DNA of 64,000 nucleotides from Eudorina sp. 2006-703-Eu-15 (taxonomy: Eukaryota > Chlorophyta > Chlorophyceae > Chlamydomonadales > Volvocaceae), in the NCBI GenBank assembly GCA_003117195.1, contig BDSI01000047.1, positions 372,001 through 436,000 of the forward strand, given 5' to 3'. Positions within the stretch are counted from its first letter, which is position 1; every line of letters starts with the position of its first letter. Shown here one piece after another: positions 59,188 through 64,000 of this stretch. The notes under the pieces were generated by a model. The model searched no databases, was not told the origin of the DNA, and was given only the letters and a program-made list of their open reading frames with translations. A program made the position numbers and the translations under genes.

Positions 59188-61034
59188 GCGTAGGTGGGAT
59201 CATGTGGCCTCAGAGGGACTGCAAGACGGGCGCGGCGTGACGAGCTGGTGTCCCGGATGCAGCTTGGGTCTCATGGTAGGGGTTAGGAATGGGCCGGTGA
59301 GAGCATGGGCCACCGTACGTTTGCTGCTGTGCCTAAGAAACACGTTGGCCCACACCCTTGCTGCACAAAGCACAGCTTCTGTTGTTGCGCGCGTGATGGG
59401 TCCTTGGGGGGTCTGTGAGCTCTCGCTTCTCCTTGAACACGAGGAGGACGACGACGGATAGCTGGCGGGGCAATATCGGGGGAGCGCAAAATGGGGCTCT
59501 TTAGGATGATGCCGTATTGCTCATTATTTCTGTTCGGTGCTTTGTACAATGAAGTGCTTGCTCCCGGCGGCTAGCTGAAGGGGTTCCCGGCGCCTCCTCT
59601 GGAGCCCTGTGCCCCCCCCCTGGGGGGATTTGCGGTCCCTCCCTGGACGGGCCCTCAGCGGTGCTGGGTCACTCCTGTTGCCAGCCGCCTCCTCCCCCCT
59701 CCCCGACCCACCGGCTGCTGCCCGGTGGTGTCCGGAGGTCCATTGCGGTGCTGGGTGGTGGTGGGGGGTTAGTTTCCGGTGATGACGGGGGTAGTGGGGA
59801 GAGGTGATGGGGGGTGGCGTGGGAAAGGTGAGCACAGACATCTTGCGCCTCTGCTGAGCGGCTCCGGAGGAAGGTTGAAACCCAAAAGACGAGAGCAGAA
59901 CCCGGCTGGCCTACTGACGTTTCCTATGTCGTAAGGGTTGGATCATAGCATCTCTCGGTAGGGAGGGCGCATGGCGGACGGGCGGCAAGGTGGCGTAAAG
60001 GGGGTTGCTCCTCCTCCGCGCATGAAGATCAGCTCGGATGGCAGGATGGGGCGCGGGCCGCCCCATGCCGCGCCCTGGGCCTTTCCAGCCATCCCGCAGC
60101 GGCGGCCAGTGCCTTGATCCGTGTTGGTGCGCGAGGTCCATTCCTACTCGGACGGGCCAAGATGTGTTGCGGAGAGGGCGGGGGTGGGGGGGTGGGTCGC
60201 ATGTCCGGTGGTCGGGTCCGGTGTCGCTGGCTGCGTACGGTGTGACTCTCCCCCGGGGGGGGCCGGAGGGGTGAGGTTGATCATCTTTTCAGGGACGGAT
60301 GGGTTGTTTAGGACGGGTCAATAGGACAGGCCGGGGAGGGTCCCCCGGGGGCTGTCTCAGTGGAGGTGACCGGGTGAGGTCCCCCTCCCCCTCCCCTTCT
60401 CGGTGATTGGGGAATGAAGGAATGGATGGGCAGATGCACGCCGTGGGGAGGACGGCGGCGGTTGTAACCGACTGACGGATACACTCACAGCTGCGGTGAA
60501 CGGCCGGTTTCTGCTGCAGCCGGCCTCATGCGGGGGGGGAGCATGGCGTTGTGCACCAGGACCGCAGGTGCAGTGCACCTAGTCCCTATCGCAGCGGGGC
60601 ACATTCCAGCGGTCAGAAATTGCTACCGAAGGCCCCAGACGTCTGGAGACACTCCCCCCCAACCTCACTCTCCCCCAACCCCGCTCCCACTTAAGGCCTA
60701 TGTGTGCGGGGTGATCACGATTGCAGGCGAGGGGAAAGGCACGGTTCGATAACAGGTGCCGTGCACCGTGCACGTGACGGCAGGCAGGCCTCCATCCCAG
60801 GCCCAGCCGGTCCAGACCGGCTGCCCCGGCAAGACTTGATGACGGAAGAGCGGAGAGGGAGCAGAACTTGAGTCGGGCAAAACGATCCGTCCAACTCGAG
60901 TGCTGGCATCCTTCGCCCGTACGACGCCAGCATGGTAGCCTCCGGGGATGTGAGCTTAGGTGGAGACGAGGGGCGCCCGTCGTCCCTTGACACCCAATAA
61001 TAACCCAGTGAACGGAACTGGATTGGCGGTAACG

Positions 61035-61039
61035 TTACA
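61035..61039 (-). terminator. Possible polyadenylation signal TGTAA on the minus strand
   Basis: The plus strand reads ttaca within aacgttacat. It lies about 600 nt past the stop of the minus-strand candidate at 61636-61638 and weakly supports a transcript ending here. Confidence 0.3.
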
Positions 61040-61635
61040 TCCCAACGGCATAGGTACACTGTCATCGACACATGTCACGGTGTCAGCGTCCTTACCAGGG
61101 AAAGCACCGCCGGCACGCGGCGCTCACCTGGAGTGGCATTCCGGCCACTGTCACCGCCATCCGCTAATGGCCGAGTCCCCTCGCAGGGCCCACTGCTCTT
61201 CGCGCGTTCCCCTTCTCGCAGTGCCCTGCAGTGCATTGCATTGCATTGCATTGCTGCACACGGGATCCGAATTATCGCTGTCGCCATTGATGCATCCTCC
61301 TCACCCCATCTCACCTCACCTCACGATGGATGGACGGACGGATGCACCGCCCATTCGCCACACACACATCCGGTCCCACACCTACATCCACCGGGTTGGG
61401 TCGGGCGGGCTTCCTCGCCCAACAGCCGCACCCGCACGCCCCGTGCTCCAACGCCCCTGTAAGCGACCCCACCCTCCCCTGCAGATGCCACATTCGACCT
61501 GTCAGCGTGCACTCAGTCCGTCTGTCCGTCAGCCACCCCACCCGGGTCCGCCTAACGAGCTGCACCGCTCGGAGGCCGCCCTCACCCGCGCCCCGGCTGG
61601 CCGGCTCCCTCCCTCCCTCGACTGGACTCGTCCGC

Positions 61636-62001
61636 TCATTTGCACTTGAAGTGCCAGCAGCCCTGGTCCGATACCACCGCGGGGGCGGGAGGGGGCCGCT
61701 GCTGCTGCTGCGCCCCGGCTGTAGCGGCAGCAGCAGCAGGTGCGGCGTCCGCCGGTGCGGCCTTGCCGCCCTCCTCGACCACCTGTGTGTGCAACAGCCA
61801 GCAGGGTGCGGCGCAGCGACAGCACGTACAGACCCACGGGTCGGTTCGGGACAGGGGCCAGGACGGGGCAGACAGCAAAGCAGGTCGGTGCTGTGTAGCG
61901 GTTGGGTTGAAGTCTAAGAAGAACTTCAGCGCCCGTGCCGCCGCCGCCGCTGCCCCTGCTGCCACCCCGACCACCCCCACCACCACGACCGCAGCCGCCA
62001 C
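61636..62001 (-). CDS. Candidate C-terminal coding exon(s) of a small membrane protein
   Basis: Minus-strand open frame ending with TGA at 61638-61636. The last 48 residues start after a good acceptor (cacacacag before 61782) and read VVEEGGKAAPADAAPAAAAA, then a Gln run, a Pro run, and end GCWHFKCK. Upstream in the same open frame is a hydrophobic segment (AAAVVVVGVVGVAAGAAAAA) followed by RALKFFLDF, which would make a membrane helix. Whether the two parts are one exon is unclear. No start codon or family is recognised. A plus-strand Pro/Ala shadow overlaps. The downstream TGTAA at 61035 is the only outside support. Confidence 0.27.
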   Translation of the reverse strand: MAAAVVVVGVVGVAAGAAAAAARALKFFLDFNPTATQHRPALLSAPSWPLSRTDPWVCTCCRCAAPCWLLHTQVVEEGGKAAPADAAPAAAAATAGAQQQQRPPPAPAVVSDQGCWHFKCK

Positions 62002-63104
62002 AACCCGTTGATGAACACGGACGGCGGCCAGGCCCAGGGCACCTCCCCTGCCCCTCCGGACCCGCGCCTGTTCTTCCTGTGATCAAAGCAATGCCACCTT
62101 CAAATCGATGGGCATAATAACCGCGACGAATATGTCCCGAAAGCTCCCGACAACTAAGAAAGACACTAGTCCTCCTTTGTCACGACGTGCATGTTCGGAT
62201 AAGGAGTATGTGACCGGTCAGCCCCCTAGCGTTCCTGCCAGGCCTGGGAACTGGGTCGCGCTCGGATGCGGGTGGGGCCATGCTGCCTGCCATCCCCCGC
62301 CCTCCCCACCACCGCACATCCCCGCACCACCGCGTTCGATGAGTGCGGCCCACAGACAGCGGCGGACCAAGGTCAGTGTGACGCGAAGGGAAACACAACA
62401 CCAGGAGCTGGTGCTGAATCACCCGCGTCGTCACGCCAGGGAACATGCGAGGTCTGGTTCCCGGTGGTGTCCCCTCGATGGTCCAAGTCGTCGAGATCGA
62501 TTCGTCCAGGGGTGCATGAAGGAAGATTTCGTCAAAACTAAATGGCCTTTTCCCTTTTGTCAAGGCGCATGATATCAACGATGCCGCAGAGGCTCTACGA
62601 AGAATCTCGAAACAAAATCATAACAAATATGAGATGATGAGAGATGATGACAACAACCATACTATCCGAAATGACATCTTCTTTTTCAGGGTAACGGTTT
62701 TCTGGGGCTTGGGTCTGCGCCACACACGGTGTATTGTGTATGTGATGTGTACAACAGCAGGTTGGTCGGGGGGGTTCGGGGGATGCAACGTCCGTCCGCT
62801 GCTGAAACCGCTCCCGCTCCCACGGCCGCCGCCACCGCCGAGCGCCACGCCGGCAGACCCACGGGTCATCAACAACGCCGCCCACTTTCCCCCCTCCGTG
62901 GCTGCATCAACGAAGTCGTTCAGTCGAACGAGTTTCCTTCCCCCCAGTGTGACATCATGATGACGCGATGTGGCCCCTCCCGTGGGTTGGCAGCTCTGGC
63001 GCGCCCGCCTGCTCTGCCCCATGCCCGTGCCTGCCCCCGGCCCGGCTGCCGATATCTGCCGCCGCCGCTGCTGCTTGTTCCGCCGCTCGCCCGTCGCTCG
63101 CCTA
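62002..63104. other. Spacer downstream of the minus-strand gene at the right edge
   Basis: Mixed composition with an AT-rich patch at 62560-62700. A minus-strand open frame at 62578-62180 begins MISCALTKGKRPFSFDEIFL but has no recognised domain and is not called. It should include the 3' UTR of the gene ending at 63105, but no TGTAA on the minus strand was found in it. Confidence 0.45.
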
Positions 63105-64000
63105 CTAGGCCGTCACCGCCGCCGGCTCGCCGACCTTAACAGTGCCCGTGTACTCTCCGCCCGCCAGCGCCACCGGGGCCTTGCCCTCCGCCTCCAGCGT
63201 CACATCCCCCTGGAGCACCACACCTGATCGGGCGGCATGGGGGGATCAGCGTGGCAGGGCGCTGCTAAATTGGATTGCCAAAGTGAAAGTAGTCAGTGCG
63301 GCCCAGTGGTGGTAACCGGGGGGATGGGTGGTGGGGGGTCCCAGCTCTGCGTCAACCCGAGGGGCGACGGGGGCGGTTCTGGATAAAGTTGTAGGCCACG
63401 TACTCCATCCCCGTCCATACTCATCCCGGTACACACGCACTCCTCGATGAACAGGGGGGAGGGGTTGGGATGGAAGGATGGAGCCGTGATGGGGTTCCGA
63501 CGCCCTGATGGAGTGCGCACCCTGCCCCTCTCCGTCCCCTCCACCTCCCCTTTACACCCCGGACATGTCATTTCACATGACCTCCTCCACCACGGCTGTG
63601 TACGGAGTCCCTGTGCCCTCCCTGCCTCGTCCCGCCCCGCCGCCTCACTTGATCCCAGGCCTCCCTCAGCCGCCGATTGGTTACCTCCGTCGGCTCCGTA
63701 CCCTCCTACGTCCTACCTCCCAACACCAAAACCTCCCACCCACCCACCCACCTGGCTCGAACTTGACCGGGCCCTTAACGGTCACGGACGTGGCTTTGAT
63801 GAGGCTGGGCATGCCCGGGGTCAGAGCCTGTTGCAGAGATGTGTGCGTGCGTGAGTTGGGGGGAGGGCGCGGTGGAGGGAGGGGAGGCGGGGAGGGATGT
63901 GTGGTAGCGCAATGGGTTGGTGGAAGGCAACAGCGTGTGAAGCTGGCGTGCGGGAACAGGTCAAGTCGGTATCGCGGTGTGGCACCTACCCGGACTGGGT
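63105..64000 (-). CDS. C-terminal exons of a protein resembling UDP-glucose pyrophosphorylase (partial)
   Basis: Two exons on the minus strand: 63827-63752 and 63223-63105 (stop TAG 63107-63105), joined in phase. A further donor (ccgg|gtaggt) at 63989 marks an exon that continues past the window edge. The visible 64 residues include MPSLIKATSVTVKGPVKFEP, then VVLQGDVTLEAEGKAPVALA, and end GEPAAVTA. The spacing of V-x-V-x-G-x-V-x-F, V-x-L-x-G-x-V-x-L and the next strand resembles the left-handed beta-helix at the C-terminus of eukaryotic UTP-glucose-1-phosphate uridylyltransferases, which make UDP-glucose for wall and storage polysaccharides and may oligomerise through this region. Only this end is visible, so other beta-helix nucleotidyltransferases remain possible. 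Confidence 0.5.

Larger units (their letters stand above)
58626..61635. other. Spacer between convergent genes, no supported gene
   Basis: Lies downstream of the PP2C gene (plus) and of the minus-strand candidate at 61636. It contains actg steps at 58637-58656, a GGTA array at 59149-59187 and an attgc pentamer run at 61236-61256. GC-rich open frames on both strands have no recognisable domain. No TGTAA is found within 1 kb of the PP2C stop; the first on the plus strand is at 60463-60467. Confidence 0.5.

Noticed and set aside
62180..62578. Minus-strand frame beginning MISCALTKGKRPFSFDEIFL as the first exon of the 61636 candidate
   Set aside because: No phase-consistent junction to the downstream piece could be found and no family is recognised.

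Overview
The window is nuclear DNA of a green alga of the volvocine group (Chlamydomonas/Volvox relatives). The reasons are a six-exon major light-harvesting gene of the algal LHCBM type, TGTAA polyadenylation signals, many short phase-consistent GT-AG introns, very GC-rich coding sequence with long Ala/Gly/Pro runs, and a hydroxyproline-rich (PPSPP) extracellular protein. I cannot name the species.

Layout. (1) 1-4088, plus: 3' part of an unrecognised low-complexity gene entering from the left. (2) 5967-18474, plus: an 11-exon gene for a 2,742-residue protein with an N-terminal MGCINSK acylation motif and a degenerate PP2C-like domain that lacks the metal-binding aspartates I can align. (3) 18475-23600: repeat-rich spacer. 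(4) 23764-25453, minus: complete LHCBM gene (256 aa) in a comparatively AT-rich island. (5) 27567-31476: a 5'-truncated, frameshifted L1-type LINE with a CATT-repeat tail and a 10-bp target-site duplication. (6) 32834-50207, plus: about 24 exons for a membrane protein of roughly 3,000 residues. It has a signal peptide, Cys-containing ectodomains, long PPSPP rods, one transmembrane segment, and a cytoplasmic tail of about 1,100 residues with a tandem repeat carrying PP1-docking-like (RVxF) motifs. (7) about 54217-58625, plus: an intact PP2C phosphatase fused to an RS/RD-rich N-terminal region. (8) 61636-62001, minus: a weak gene candidate. (9) 63105-64000, minus: last exons of a protein resembling the C-terminal beta-helix of UDP-glucose pyrophosphorylase, cut by the window edge.

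The most unusual item is the giant surface protein at 32834-50207. One of its introns ends in a hexamer minisatellite containing six copies of the 3' splice site, all in the same reading frame. The window also holds a dispersed 12-bp palindrome (GACCCRYGGGTC, 13 copies), a short sense-oriented element shared by several introns of three genes, and a non-coding interspersed repeat of about 190 bp. I see no operon-like or pathway link between neighbouring genes. Exon boundaries were set by hand from splice consensus and phase. Where phase closes I say so; where it does not I mark the boundary as uncertain.
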